Below, piece by piece: positions 21,757 to 31,974 of a stretch of DNA of 64,000 bases (positions within the stretch are counted from its first letter, which is position 1; each line of letters starts with the position of its first letter). The stretch comes from Psoroptes ovis (lineage: Eukaryota; Arthropoda; Arachnida; Sarcoptiformes; Psoroptidae), in contig PQWQ01000025.1 in the NCBI GenBank assembly GCA_002943765.1, positions 62,001 to 126,000 of the forward strand. Reading direction: 5' to 3'. The position numbers and the translations under genes are program-made. A model generated the notes under the pieces. The model did not search any database, was not told the DNA's origin, and saw only the letters and a list, made by a program, of their open reading frames with translations.

Positions 21757-23430
21757 ATGTCTGGTATGAAGAATAAATTCTATTCAACAACAGCAGCCAC
21801 AGCAACATTGAAATCGGCCACAATGACAACATGGGCGGTAATTTTAATGATGTTCTCATTATTATTATGGTTAAGTAATGATAATAACGGTGGTGGTGGT
21901 GGCCGTTGTAGTCATAATAATAACAATAATAATAATGGTTCATTTATTTGTCGTTATATGTCAACATTGTCAATTACGACTTCAATAATGATGGCTGAAG
22001 CAGCTGAAATGCATGAAAATGACTATAATAATAATAATGGACATTTCAATATGTATGTTAATAGTCATAATAATGATGATGTTGATGATGATAATCATAA
22101 CATCATTGACAATAATCGTAATAATAATGATGTTATAATTGAAACAAAATGGACAAATATTGAAAATTTAATCATTAAATTTCATGATCGATTAATGATG
22201 AAACAAATGTATAATCGTAATGGTCATAATGGTCATAGTTATAGTCATAATCGTTATAGTCATGGTCACAATAGAAATGATCAAGATGATCATTATATGG
22301 AGATGAATGTATTTATATTGATTATGAAATTGAACATTAATCATGAATCGAATAATCGTCATCATCAACAACAATCGAATCGTAAATTGATAATTAATGA
22401 ACATGAAAAGCAAAAAGATGTTGTAGAAAAGCAATATTTAATTGAACAATATCGACATTCAGTGTTGACATTTTATCTGATACTTTTCAAATATGATTTA
22501 ATAGATTTGCGTAGAAATATTTACAATTTTTATTGGATAAATACACTGAATAATAATGGTCATAATGCGAAAATGTTTAAATATTTACAAATGCATTGCG
22601 TAGATTTCAGTGATCGAAAACTGTTGAGTAAATGGATGTATGGACAACAACAGAAACCAAATGATTATATCATTCTAAAATTATCAATTAATAGCCATAA
22701 TAATCAGACAAATGTTCGTATTTTCAAAACAGAAGAATTGACAAATTCAATCCAATTATTATTTTGGTATGGTAAAACCGTTCGAATACCATTGATGAAA
22801 TATTTAGAATTGGAACAAAAAAAATTTTCAAATACGCTGAATATAATGATATTAATATTTTCATTTATATCATTAATATTATTACAGCGAAAAACATTGA
22901 AACAACAAAAATCATTTTTCCCATTAATTTTAAATCATTCAATGATATTATTACCTGTATTATTATTTCCAATCGGTTTTGTTTGGAATCAAATTAATAA
23001 TTTAAACCTTTACAATAATGATAATCACAATGGAATCAACATTGAATCGATTATTCGTATTAGTAAACGAACAAATTCACAATTTCTATCTGAAAGTATA
23101 TTAATATTTATTATGAATTTAATATTTGTTTATTGTTTTCATTATTATTCATCGATTTATCGAATGAAAGTGAATAATGATGTATTGAATGATTATGATG
23201 GAAATACATTGCCGTCAATGAAGCTCAAGCTGAAAATGGAGAAGCAAAATTCAAATTCCAATTATTCTGATGAATCCAATGATGAAGATAATGATGATAA
23301 TAGTATCGATAAACAAGATTATCACCATACACCATCACCAGCATCAGCTACTTACCTTATTCTAATAATCACAATGATGATTATATCATTTTCAATTATT
23401 AATTCAATATTTAAAATGAAAATTTATTGA
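21757..23430 (+). CDS. Orphan single-exon multipass membrane protein, Asn/His-rich
   Basis: I do not recognise the family. From the ATG at 21757 (context CAAAAAATGT) it encodes 557 aa. The frame is open further upstream but only through a MITE, so I take this ATG. Residues about 24-41 are hydrophobic (WAVILMMFSLLLWLS), a signal peptide or anchor. Then comes a long hydrophilic region with Asn, His and Asp runs (HNNNNNNNG, SHNRYSHGHN). Residues about 200-350 are less repetitive and contain LLFWYGKTVRIPLMKYLEL. Four hydrophobic segments follow at about 357-377, 387-410, 445-468 and 532-552, with an acidic Asn/Asp loop before the last. A luminal or extracellular domain followed by a membrane bundle is inferred. 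It is the only substantial ORF in 32 kb of repeat-rich DNA. The codon bias matches neighbouring genes, and the length without stops in AT-rich DNA argues for a real gene. Confidence 0.7.
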   Translation: MSGMKNKFYSTTAATATLKSATMTTWAVILMMFSLLLWLSNDNNGGGGGRCSHNNNNNNNGSFICRYMSTLSITTSIMMAEAAEMHENDYNNNNGHFNMYVNSHNNDDVDDDNHNIIDNNRNNNDVIIETKWTNIENLIIKFHDRLMMKQMYNRNGHNGHSYSHNRYSHGHNRNDQDDHYMEMNVFILIMKLNINHESNNRHHQQQSNRKLIINEHEKQKDVVEKQYLIEQYRHSVLTFYLILFKYDLIDLRRNIYNFYWINTLNNNGHNAKMFKYLQMHCVDFSDRKLLSKWMYGQQQKPNDYIILKLSINSHNNQTNVRIFKTEELTNSIQLLFWYGKTVRIPLMKYLELEQKKFSNTLNIMILIFSFISLILLQRKTLKQQKSFFPLILNHSMILLPVLLFPIGFVWNQINNLNLYNNDNHNGINIESIIRISKRTNSQFLSESILIFIMNLIFVYCFHYYSSIYRMKVNNDVLNDYDGNTLPSMKLKLKMEKQNSNSNYSDESNDEDNDDNSIDKQDYHHTPSPASATYLILIITMMIISFSIINSIFKMKIY

Positions 23431-23701
23431 AATTTCCCTTAGAAGATTTAAGAAAATTGATTAAAATTTCATTGAAAATAATAAAGAAAATACGTGTGAT
23501 GATAATAATGGAATTAAAATTGAAAAATCGCGAGAAAATTCAAACCTTTTTTTTTGGTACTGTTCTTAGGTATGGGACCCAGCAATCCACACATATGAAA
23601 CACAATAACCATATCAATCATAGACCATATCATCACATTGAAAATATAATGAATATACGTATTACACATCAACAATAATGAATGAATGAATGAAAAAATT
23701 A

Positions 23702-23988
23702 TTAGGTTGTCCGAAAAGTTCTGACCGATTTCCAATGAACAATTCTCGATTGATTAGATCAGTCATTCTCAACCTTTTTTTCGCCGCGGCACACTGAAAA
23801 AAGGAAAAGCCTTTATTTCCAAAATCTTGCGGCACACCAAGTAAGGGAATAGTAAAGGAATGAGTTAGATTTCCGAGATTTGGCGGCACATTTTTGGAAT
23901 CTGGTGGAACACTAAAGTGCCGCGGAACACCGGTTGAGAATGACTGGATTAGATTGATTAAGCGGAATGAACTTTTCGGACAGCCTGA
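23702..23988 (-). mobile_element. Mariner-like MITE split by a hAT-like insertion
   Basis: The left half is 23702-23759 and the right half 23947-23988. Joined, minus one 8-bp duplicate, it is an ordinary reverse-orientation asymmetric copy ending CAGCCTGA. The insertion lies in the middle of the core, after TCTCGATT. Confidence 0.9.
23760..23946. mobile_element. hAT-like non-autonomous element nested in a MITE
   Basis: 187 bp with perfect 15-bp inverted termini CAGTCATTCTCAACC. It is flanked by an exact 8-bp duplication GATTAGAT at 23752-23759 and 23947-23954, the signature of hAT transposition. Near both ends lies GCGGCACAC / TGCCGCGGAACACC, and GCGGCACA recurs inside. No coding capacity; it must have been mobilised in trans. 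Confidence 0.92.
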
Positions 23989-24186
23989 AATAATTTCCTG
24001 CAAAAAAAAAATTTCTCTTCAATCATTTTCATTTCTCATTTTCAAAAATTTAATTTATCATCAAATTACACATTTTTTTTCTCATTCATTCACATATATT
24101 CTTACATATTATTCATTCTTCGCGAATGCAAAATCAAAAATGAATGAATCAAGAATTTTTTTCCTATGAAAAATTTCTCTATTTTA

Positions 24187-24268
24187 CTGGGTTGTCCGAA
24201 AAGTTCATTCCGCTTAATCACCATAGAGTTGCACATGAAAATCGGCCAAAACTTTTCGGACAACCTAA
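24187..24268 (+). mobile_element. Mariner-like MITE, asymmetric core
   Basis: Left CTGGGTTGTCCG, right perfect CCTAA. Core CCGCTTAATCACCATAGAG as in the 45062 copy. Confidence 0.88.
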
Positions 24269-24554
24269 TACAACAACAGCCAAAATGCAGCGAAGAATTC
24301 ACTGCATTTCTTTGATGATTGAATTTAATTTATTCAATCATCAAAAATCAAAAAAGAAATAAGAAGAAATAAGAGAAGAAATTAATGAATTCTAATGCAA
24401 AAAAGCTAAAGCAAGCAAACGAACCCAATTTATCCGTGATTTGCATCCAATTTTAATCATTTTCTTCGGGTATTTCAATGAACCAATGAATACACTGAAT
24501 AAATGAATGAGTACCGACTTATTCTTGGTACGTAGAATTGGTTAATGTAAGAAA

Positions 24555-24752
24555 ATGAATCAAGATTTTTCATTAGATCAAACATTACATCAGTCAACCG
24601 ACCAGCAAATTTTGCCCATTTTGGCCCGTTCTCTGCATCCACATAAGGCTTACTATGGTCTACTTGGTCTCGTTGTTATCGTCGTCTTGTCGTCGTTGCT
24701 GTTTTCACATAATCAAAAATCAAGATTCAATGATTCAACCATGATTCAATGA
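24555..24752 (+). CDS. Possible small membrane protein (65 aa), uncertain
   Basis: ATG in good context (GAAAATGA). It encodes a polar N-terminus, a basic stretch around HPHK, one hydrophobic segment (YYGLLGLVVIVVLSSLLF) at about residues 38-55, and a basic-polar tail. It looks like a single-pass micro-protein. I recognise no family, and an ORF of this size can occur by chance. Its use of GC-containing codons is higher than in the surrounding DNA, which is the main argument for it. Confidence 0.25.
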   Translation: MNQDFSLDQTLHQSTDQQILPILARSLHPHKAYYGLLGLVVIVVLSSLLFSHNQKSRFNDSTMIQ

Positions 24753-24849
24753 TGATCAAGCAAAGCATTGAAATGTGAACGTTTTCTCTCTCTCTCTGTG
24801 TGTATTTTCCTTATATGAAGAACTTTGAATTATGATCATTGAATAAATA

Positions 24850-24932
24850 TTAGGTTGTCCGAAAAGTTCTGGCCGCTTAATCATCGATAGAATTGCACAT
24901 AGAAATTCGCCAAAATTTTCTGGACAACCTAA
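24850..24932 (+). mobile_element. Mariner-like MITE, asymmetric core, hybrid left arm
   Basis: The left arm reads GTTCTGGCCGCTTAATC, joining the GGCC arm of one orientation to the CTTAATC core of the other. Right end TTCTGGACAACCTAA. Confidence 0.82.
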
Positions 24933-25239
24933 TATTTCATTTCTTATTAATATAAGAATGAGAATGAAATGATATTTGTCCTGCGGAAATGAAGACATTT
25001 TTCTTCGCTTATACTCTTCAAGCTCTTCAAGCTCATCATTTTTATTGACACAACACAGACCCTATGAATGTTTGCTCGGGTTTATTGAAATAAGTCTGGT
25101 TCATTTTATTATTTTTCATATGTCTATGGCTGCTTGAAATACACGCATCCAGCACACATCCTAATGCAACACAACGAAAGCATTCACTAATGCAAACAAA
25201 TCTCATGAATCTCTCTTTTGAAAAAAAATGATAAAAATA

Positions 25240-25320
25240 TTAGATTGTCCGAAAAGTTCATTCGGTCTAATGGGATAGAGTTGTTCGTGAAAATCCGCTA
25301 TAACTTTCTGGACAACCTAA
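25240..25320 (+). mobile_element. Mariner-like MITE, asymmetric core
   Basis: TTAGATTGTCCG left, TTCTGGACAACCTAA right; diverged core GGTCTAATGGGATAGAG. Confidence 0.8.
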
Positions 25321-25637
25321 TCCTATATTTGAATTTTAATTTAAATTCAAATATCAAAATATTAATAATAGGAATAATAATCGTTAAAATCAATAATATT
25401 GATTGACATTTCGCTTTGCAATTCAATTCAATAACAAAGATTTCAAAATTCAAGAATTCTGAATTCAATTCAATTCAAAGCAATGAATTCATGATTTATT
25501 TTGAATTATTTCGACTTGAAATATGTGAGAAATGACTGCCATCATCATCATTTTGTATTGTCGTGAATGGTGAGATATTTGGAACTAAAGTGGCAGCGCC
25601 AAAGCGCTGTTCAGCACAAGAGCACAGAGGGTTTGTA

Positions 25638-25718
25638 TTAGGTTGTCCGGAAAGTTCTGGCCAATTTTCATTAACAACTCTATTCGATTAAACGGAATGA
25701 ACTTTTCGGACAACCTAA
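25638..25718 (-). mobile_element. Mariner-like MITE, asymmetric core
   Basis: Left CCGGAAAGTTCTGGCC, right perfect with TA flank; core TTTTCATTAACAACTC. Confidence 0.88.
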
Positions 25719-26887
25719 TATATTGAAGGTTTGTATTTTTCATTGAAATTGAATTTCATTATTTATTTATTTTTTGTTCATTTCAAAATTTTGAAAATTT
25801 TGAAAATTCAAAATTTAAATTTGATTTTGTGAATAAGCATCTACGAATCTATCCAAGAATAATAATTGACATTCTTACGAATTTTTCCACTTTTTGACTC
25901 CATATTGATAAGCTCAAGAGCAGTCGAAAGAGATAGTCTGAGATTCTTGAAATTCTCCTTGAAGGAATTCTGAGATTCCTGAATTTTCAAAATTCAAAAT
26001 TTGGCTCCGAAAAATTGAAGAATTCATCCGAAAATCACCGAATCAAATATGAATATGAAGAAAAACCTTGAAAATCAAAGGTAATTTGAATAATTTGAAT
26101 TTAAATATTTTGCTAAAAATGAAAATATTTTCAATTATTCTCTTATTTATCATAGATTTCAACGGGGAAAAATATTTTGAAATTGAATTTTTAAGAAATT
26201 TTCAAAATTTGGAAAATTATGCACCTTAATAGTCACGAATATTCTTTGAATTATGATAAAAATGACTATGTAGACATCACAAGTCGTTATTTTGAAAATG
26301 AGTTTTCAAATGTCAAATATGAATATGTCATGGTTTTTCAATGATGATGCTGTTCTATATGAATCATCATTCAAGAGCCTGTGCTGCTGCAGGGTTTCAA
26401 CCTGAGTCAAGATTTTTTTCTCGAAGGCAAAAAATGATGATAATTACGATTATTATTTCAAACGAAAAAATGTCATGACAATTACAAGTCAAAGTCGATT
26501 ACTAGTCATCATTATCATAAATGGCAATTAATCAAAATTATTGAAAATTTGTTCTTCTTCAATCAATTCAACTAATTTAATTCAGTCTGAGATTCAAACG
26601 GGGGTATAGGTACATCAGTGTTTAAGAGGCTGTAAACAGGCTTTCAGCCATTCAGAAGATGATTTTTAACTAATTTTGAACTTTATAAAAAATGAATTGA
26701 ATTCAATTCATTTCAATCATTCAATTTGAAATTTTGAAAAAAATTAATTTCAAATCAAATTTCCGATTGAAAATGAATTGAAATTCAATTCATTTTATTT
26801 TATTTTATTTTGTTACGAGAAAGCTTTCAATTCAATGAGCTTTGAAAGTAAGTGATTTTCAAATGTAATTTCATTTGATTTAATTTT

Positions 26888-26969
26888 TTAGGTTGTCCGA
26901 AAAATTCATTCCGCTTAATCATAGCAAAGTTGTTCATGAAAATCCGTCAAAACTTTTCGGACAACCTAA
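26888..26969 (+). mobile_element. Mariner-like MITE, asymmetric core
   Basis: CCGAAAAATTCATTCCGC left; the core has CATAGCAAAGTTGTTCATG; right end perfect. Confidence 0.88.
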
Positions 26970-27332
26970 TATTTTTTATTTCAGTCCATCTATAGTCACT
27001 AGCAGCAGACTCATTCATCCCTACATCGACGCTGGCTGAAATTTTTCCTCAAGACCTACAATCACTGCTACTTGGTCCTTACTATACACTGCACTAATAA
27101 CAAATGAAGCAAAATTGAAGAATTCTGAAATTCTATTCTGGGAAGTGCTGGGAGTCTGGAAAAATTTCGGAAATTTTTGGAAAATTTCTGAAAATTCAGC
27201 ATTTTCATTGAATTTTTTTTTTTTTGGAGAAAAAGAAAATTTCATTTTTAAAATTGAATTTTGATTTAAATTTTATTACTGTGAACATCGTAGTCGTCCA
27301 AAAACAAGTATTCCCCCCCCCCAACAAATCTA

Positions 27333-27415
27333 TTAGGTTGTCCGAAAAGTTCTGTCAGCTTAATCATCAATAGAATTGTTCATGAAAATCAGCCAAAACT
27401 TTTCGGACAACCTAA
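27333..27415 (+). mobile_element. Mariner-like MITE, asymmetric core
   Basis: Left arm GTTCTGTCAGCTTAATC; core CATCAATAGAATTGTTCATG; perfect termini. Confidence 0.88.
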
Positions 27416-27739
27416 ATATTATACATACACACACATAGAGACATGAACATTTTCACAATTGGCTTTGAATTCAAATTCAATTCAATTTTTTCTCAAATTT
27501 TTTCTAATAATTCAATCCCAATTGATTTACAGATGAAGCATTGAAAAAAAATCCATTGAAAATCAATGAAATGAAATGAAAATTGAATTGAAAATCAATT
27601 TCAAATTGAATTGATGAACCTCGATTGAAGAAGAATTTGAAGATAATTCAATGAATGGCAGTCCATTGAAAATGTACCCGAAAATTTGAGCTCAAAGAAG
27701 CACCAAAGAAGAAAAGAAGAAGAAAATTTTGACCAAAAA

Positions 27740-27842
27740 ATGGACAATTGAGTTTTTCGGGAAAATTTCCCCAATGAAGAAATTTTTTTTTTTTTTTTTT
27801 TGGAAAATTTCCCGAAAAAGAAAAACGAGAAAATTTTCATTT
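27740..27842. repeat. AAATTTTCCC-type degenerate repeat cluster
   Basis: GGGAAAATTTCCCC, a poly-T run, then GGAAAATTTCCCG and GAAAATTTTC. Confidence 0.45.
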
Positions 27843-27890
27843 TTTTTTCCCATTATTACTACATCACATCATCATTTGATTTGATTATAT

Positions 27891-27972
27891 TTAGGTTGTC
27901 CGAAAAGTTTTGGCCGATTTTCATGAACAACTCTCGATTGATTAAGCCGAATGAACTTTTCGGACAATCTAA
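27891..27972 (-). mobile_element. Mariner-like MITE, asymmetric core
   Basis: Consensus core TTTTGGCCGATTTTCATG, AACAACTCTCGATTGATTAA; the right end has one change (CAATCTAA). Confidence 0.9.
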
Positions 27973-28129
27973 ATAGTTATTGAATCAATGAATGTGGATG
28001 GAAGAATAATGAAGAATTTGTTTCTATTCAAATTGAATTTCATTATTCAATGAAATGAATGGCAAAGTTTCTGGTTTTTTTCTGTGTGTATGGTAATTTG
28101 ATTGATAAAATTATCATTTTTGTGATTCG

Positions 28130-28210
28130 AAATTTTTTTTTTCGGAGAAAATTTCCCTGAAACTTTTTATTAATTTTTCTCAAGTTTCCAGGAAATTTCC
28201 CAAAAATCAA
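28130..28210. repeat. AAATTTTCCC-type degenerate repeat cluster
   Basis: GGAGAAAATTTCCC and AGGAAATTTCCC words. Confidence 0.4.
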
Positions 28211-28325
28211 AGCCAGATTTTTTGCTGGATTTTTGGGATCCCAAGATCCAAAATCATCATCATAAATGAACGAAATAATGTTGTTTATTCATCTTCATTA
28301 TCATCAAACGATGGTTAATGTTGTA

Positions 28326-28406
28326 TTGGGCTGTCCGATAAGTTTTTACGTCTTTTTCAATGTAATTCCTATTCGAAATCCCGCAAGAACTTTTCGGACA
28401 ATCCAA
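28326..28406. mobile_element. Mariner-like MITE, TTTTTACG/CCGCAAGAAC class
   Basis: Left TTGGGCTGTCCGATAAG, right CTTTTCGGACAATCCAA: one end is CCGATAAG and the other CCGAAAAG. Same inner-arm type as the 14864 copy. Confidence 0.75.
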
Positions 28407-28664
28407 TATGTAACTTTTAATGTTTTTTATTTATTTAATTTAATTTCCAATGAACACAGTGAAAACGGCGAGAAATTTTCCAGAAATCAAAGAAATTGAA
28501 AAATTCGTAAGAAAATTTCGGGAAAAATATTCATCAGTGTGTTCAACGACGATCATCTGTGCAATGAACGGTAGGTATTAATCGTTTTGTGTGTTTTTTC
28601 GAGTGAATTTTAGGCCAAATAATGAGGATGGATTCGGAAGAAAACTATAATCTTTAAGAATTTC

Positions 28665-28800
28665 TGGAAGATTTATGAAATTTTTTTTCTGGAATTTCCT
28701 GGAAAATTTTTCTTTGAGAAAGAAATTTTCTTTAAGAAATTTCCAAAAAACTTTTCCCGAAAAAATTTCTTGAAAATTTTCCCTTTTTACCTCAGAAAAC
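28665..28800. repeat. AAATTTTCCC-type degenerate repeat cluster
   Basis: Runs of TGGAAAATTTTTC, AAGAAATTTCC, CCCGAAAAAATTTC words. Confidence 0.45.
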
Positions 28801-28899
28801 ATTCAAAAAATGACAAAATGATTACCCATCATTATTTATTCATAAACATCTTAAATATTTTATTCATTCATTTTTGGAATCTTCTTTGCTTAAATGTAA

Positions 28900-29055
28900 G
28901 TAAAAATTTTCTCCAAGAAAAATTTCCCTAAGAAACATTTTTACCCCAAATTTTTCCCGAAACATTTTTCCCGAAACTTTCCCCAACTTTTTCCCTGAAA
29001 TTTTCCCCAAGAAAAATTTCCAAGAAAAAAATTTCCTCGGAAAAATTCTCCAATT
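28900..29055. repeat. AAATTTTCCC-type degenerate repeat cluster
   Basis: The densest cluster: roughly every 15-20 bp a CCC(T/C)GAAA(C/T)TTT or CCAAGAAAAATTTCC unit, looking like a decayed tandem repeat. Confidence 0.5.
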
Positions 29056-29297
29056 TATTTCTTCATTCAATTACATCCCTCTATATGATGGTAAATACAT
29101 CACTTTTACATTGAATTTTCTGTAAGATCATACCCTAATACAGTGGTACCCTAAGAAAAAAGAACGAAGAAAAAATGTTTCATTTTATCCGATGTAAACA
29201 GAGCCAAAAGATACACATCCAATGATGATGCAAAAATAAATAGATACATTTATAAATATCGGTCCTTTTTTGGTCTTTGTAATAAATTGGTAAATAT

Positions 29298-29381
29298 TTA
29301 GGTTGTCCGAAAAGTTCATTCTGCTTAATCATCGATAGAGTTGTTTATGAAAATCCGTCAAAACTTTTCCGGACAACCTAA
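29298..29381 (+). mobile_element. Mariner-like MITE, asymmetric core
   Basis: TTAGG left; right CTTTTCCGGACAACCTAA has an extra C. Core CATCGATAGAGTTGTTTATG. Confidence 0.88.
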
Positions 29382-29644
29382 ATATAATCATGATAATAAT
29401 CAACCAACGAAACAAAAAAAAAAAAAAAAAAAAAGCAAAGCAAAGCCCTTCACTAAAAGCATCATTAAAAAAAACAAAAAAATTTGTTTCCCAAACAAAC
29501 GAAATGCACGCGAAAGTAAAAAAGAAAGAAGATTCAAAAACAGCGAAAATAACGAAAATACGACAAATTGATAAATCATTGAAGCTTATTATTTTGGGAA
29601 GAAAGAAAATGAAAATAAAAAAAAAGTAAAAGTAAATAAACCGA

Positions 29645-29775
29645 ACGCTTCGTTGGTCGTCGACGTCATTTTCAATGGTGAAAATGTTTTTTGCTTCAAA
29701 CCTGCTCATCCCGTGTCAGTCACGGGCATTTTTAACTGTCGACAGTACAAACAGTGACAGCTTAGCTGACGATTT
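29645..29775 (+). repeat. Hairpin-bearing dispersed repeat, copy 8
   Basis: CTGCTCATCCCGTGTCAGTC leads into the hairpin (29709-29727), then GGGCATTTTTAACTG and AACAGTGACAGCTTAGCTG. Together with copies 1 and 4 it defines the box GTGACAGCT about 40 bp after the hairpin. Confidence 0.55.
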
Positions 29776-29954
29776 TTTTCGATGAAAAAAAATGCTTTTT
29801 TTTGCCCGATTGAATGTAAGTAAACACACACGAAACAACAGCATCGATACATGCATTTGATGTAAATGTTTTTCAATGTTTTCATCATTATTTTACGTCA
29901 ATGTATGTTTGTGTATGTATATGTGGTGTTTAGATGAAAATGTATTGAATATAT

Positions 29955-30035
29955 TTAGGTTGTCCGAAAAGTTCTGGCCGATTTTCATGTGCGACTCTAC
30001 TCATTTAAGCCGAATGAACTTTTCGGACAGCCTAA
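29955..30035 (-). mobile_element. Mariner-like MITE, asymmetric core
   Basis: Core TTTTCATGTGCGACTCTACT, then CATTTAAGCCGAATG; right end CAGCCTAA. Confidence 0.87.
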
Positions 30036-30159
30036 GTCAAATTTTAGTCAAAAATAATGATGCCTCGTTTAACACTGTGCCAAAAATGCATTAAAGTCAC
30101 TACTTCATCGCTGTAATAATCAGCGTAAAACGAGGTATGTATAAATATTGTTTTAAATA

Positions 30160-30239
30160 TTAGGTTGTCCGAAAAGTTCATTCAATAATCGAATAGAGTT
30201 GCTGAAGGGAAATTGGCCAAAACTTTTCGGACAACCTAA
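30160..30239 (+). mobile_element. Mariner-like MITE, asymmetric core
   Basis: 80 bp. The GGCTT of the core is deleted (GTTCATTCAATAATCGAATA). Perfect termini and TA flanks. Confidence 0.88.
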
Positions 30240-30523
30240 TATACTTATATATTATGATTAATATTATATTCAATAAAATCAAACATCATTATTATTATTT
30301 GATATTTGTTTTTGTTTTTTTGAATTATTTACCAAAAATTATTTTCAATTCAATTCATTTGTGAATTGTTTGTATATCATATTATTATTATTTGTGATGT
30401 TTGTGCCATTGTTTTCGATGTTTCTTGTGTGTCTATTATGATTATTGTCATTTTTTTCCATTTTTATTTTCGGGTCTATTTGTCATTCGAATCATAAATG
30501 TATCATATATATACAAATGTATA

Positions 30524-30605
30524 TTAGGTTGTCCGAAAAGTTCTGGCCAATTTTCATGAACAACTCTCGATTGATTAAGCGGAATGAACTTTTCGGACAA
30601 CCTAA
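30524..30605 (-). mobile_element. Mariner-like MITE, asymmetric core
   Basis: Perfect termini, TA on both sides, core TTCTGGCCAATTTTCATG. A second copy begins 69 bp further on. Confidence 0.9.
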
Positions 30606-30673
30606 TATATTCGAATGTCATTCTTCAATGCACGCACCAAAAAATGGCATCATCTTCAATAATACTGTAAGTA

Positions 30674-30755
30674 TTAAGTTGTCCGAAAAGTTCTGGCCAA
30701 TTTTTATGAACAACTCTATTGTGATTAAGCCGCCAGAACTTTTCGGACAATCTAA
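30674..30755 (-). mobile_element. Mariner-like MITE, hybrid right arm
   Basis: The right arm reads AAGCCGCCAGAACTTTTCGG: the usual GAATGAAC has been replaced by the GGCCAGAAC-type arm of the other side, suggesting exchange between arms. Left TTAAGTTGTCCG. Confidence 0.85.
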
Positions 30756-30980
30756 TAGAATTACAATTACAAATTCACCGATATGAAATGAATGTTTGAA
30801 TTTTCAATATTCAAACGAAAAACAACGAATAGACAAAGGTAAATGACAATCATTTCATATCGGTAAAGCTTATTTTTTTTGTCATGATGCTTTTTGGGTA
30901 TCAATTTTCAATTTTCTTTGTTCGTTGTGTACATGTGCGTGGGTGATGCTATGATGGTACTCTTCAAATGTTTGTATTTA

Positions 30981-31061
30981 TTAGGTTGTCCAAAAAGTTC
31001 ATTCGGCATAATCCGATAGTGCTGCTCATAAAAATCAGCCAGAACTTTCCGGACAGCCTAA
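30981..31061 (+). mobile_element. Mariner-like MITE, asymmetric core
   Basis: Left CCAAAAAGTTC, right CTTTCCGGACAGCCTAA; diverged core GGCATAATCCGATAGTGC. Confidence 0.83.
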
Positions 31062-31447
31062 ATATATATATCAAACGAAATGAAAATCTAAATTTTGATA
31101 TCCACAGTGAACATTTCATTATTTTCATTATTATTACAAAAGACGTAAAATGTCAAAATGATTTTTGGCCAAATGGGAGCTCACTGTGTGTGTGTGCACA
31201 AAGACAATGGAAATTAATTAATTAATGATATTCATTTTCAGGCTAAAACTGCTATGAAGCGCCGTAGCGCTGCATTTTCAAGCGTTTTCAGTTTGTACCT
31301 TAGCAGTCTGCGATAAGCACAAATTTTTAATTTTGAATTCAAGTCGCTTCCATTCACTCAAATTCATTCGAATTCTCATCGAATTCAATTTGGTTCAATT
31401 TCCTTTTTTTTTTGACAAAAAAAAGTGTATCAAATGTATTGTTCGTA

Positions 31448-31530
31448 TTAGGTTGTCCGAAAAGTTCATTCGGCTTAATCAATCGAGAATTGTCCATAAA
31501 AATCGGCCAAAACTTTCCGGACAAACCTAA
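31448..31530 (+). mobile_element. Mariner-like MITE, asymmetric core
   Basis: Core GGCTTAATCAATCGAGAATT; right end CCGGACAAACCTAA with one added A. Confidence 0.88.
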
Positions 31531-31634
31531 ATTATACAAATTAACGTGTTTGTTCATCATCTCTTCAAATTAATGATATACACTTTTCAATGAGAAGAGA
31601 GACCACCACTTGTGAAGAAAGCTATTGTTGTATT

Positions 31635-31716
31635 TTAGGTTGTCCGAAAAGTTCTGTCGGATTTAACAATCAAGAGTTGTTTATTACAATTGGTCAAAAC
31701 TTTTCGGACAACCTAA
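31635..31716 (+). mobile_element. Mariner-like MITE, asymmetric core
   Basis: Left arm GTTCTGTCGGATTTAACAAT; core GAGTTGTTTATTACAATTGG; perfect termini. Confidence 0.85.
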
Positions 31717-31974
31717 TTTTATCAATTGATGATGGATGTGACATGTATGGATTTCAAATTTTCGAAATTTTCACAAAAAAAAAAATTCTCCAATTCCGAG
31801 TGGTACGGATTTGATTTCCGTTTTTTGGTGCATTTTTGAAATAACCAGTGAACATAGAGATTCCCCGTAGCGTTTTTCACTGCTCACAAGTCCATATGTG
31901 TTCACAGTGGATTTTCACCAATGGTCCGAATTTTTTGGCCAAACTCGGGCCCCAAATTTGGCCAATTTGGCCAA

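Noticed and set aside
2333..29775. Hammerhead-type ribozyme in the hairpin repeat (CTGATGGC, GAAAC words)
   Set aside because: The CTGATGA and GAAA boxes do not occur in the required order and pairing in any copy I checked.
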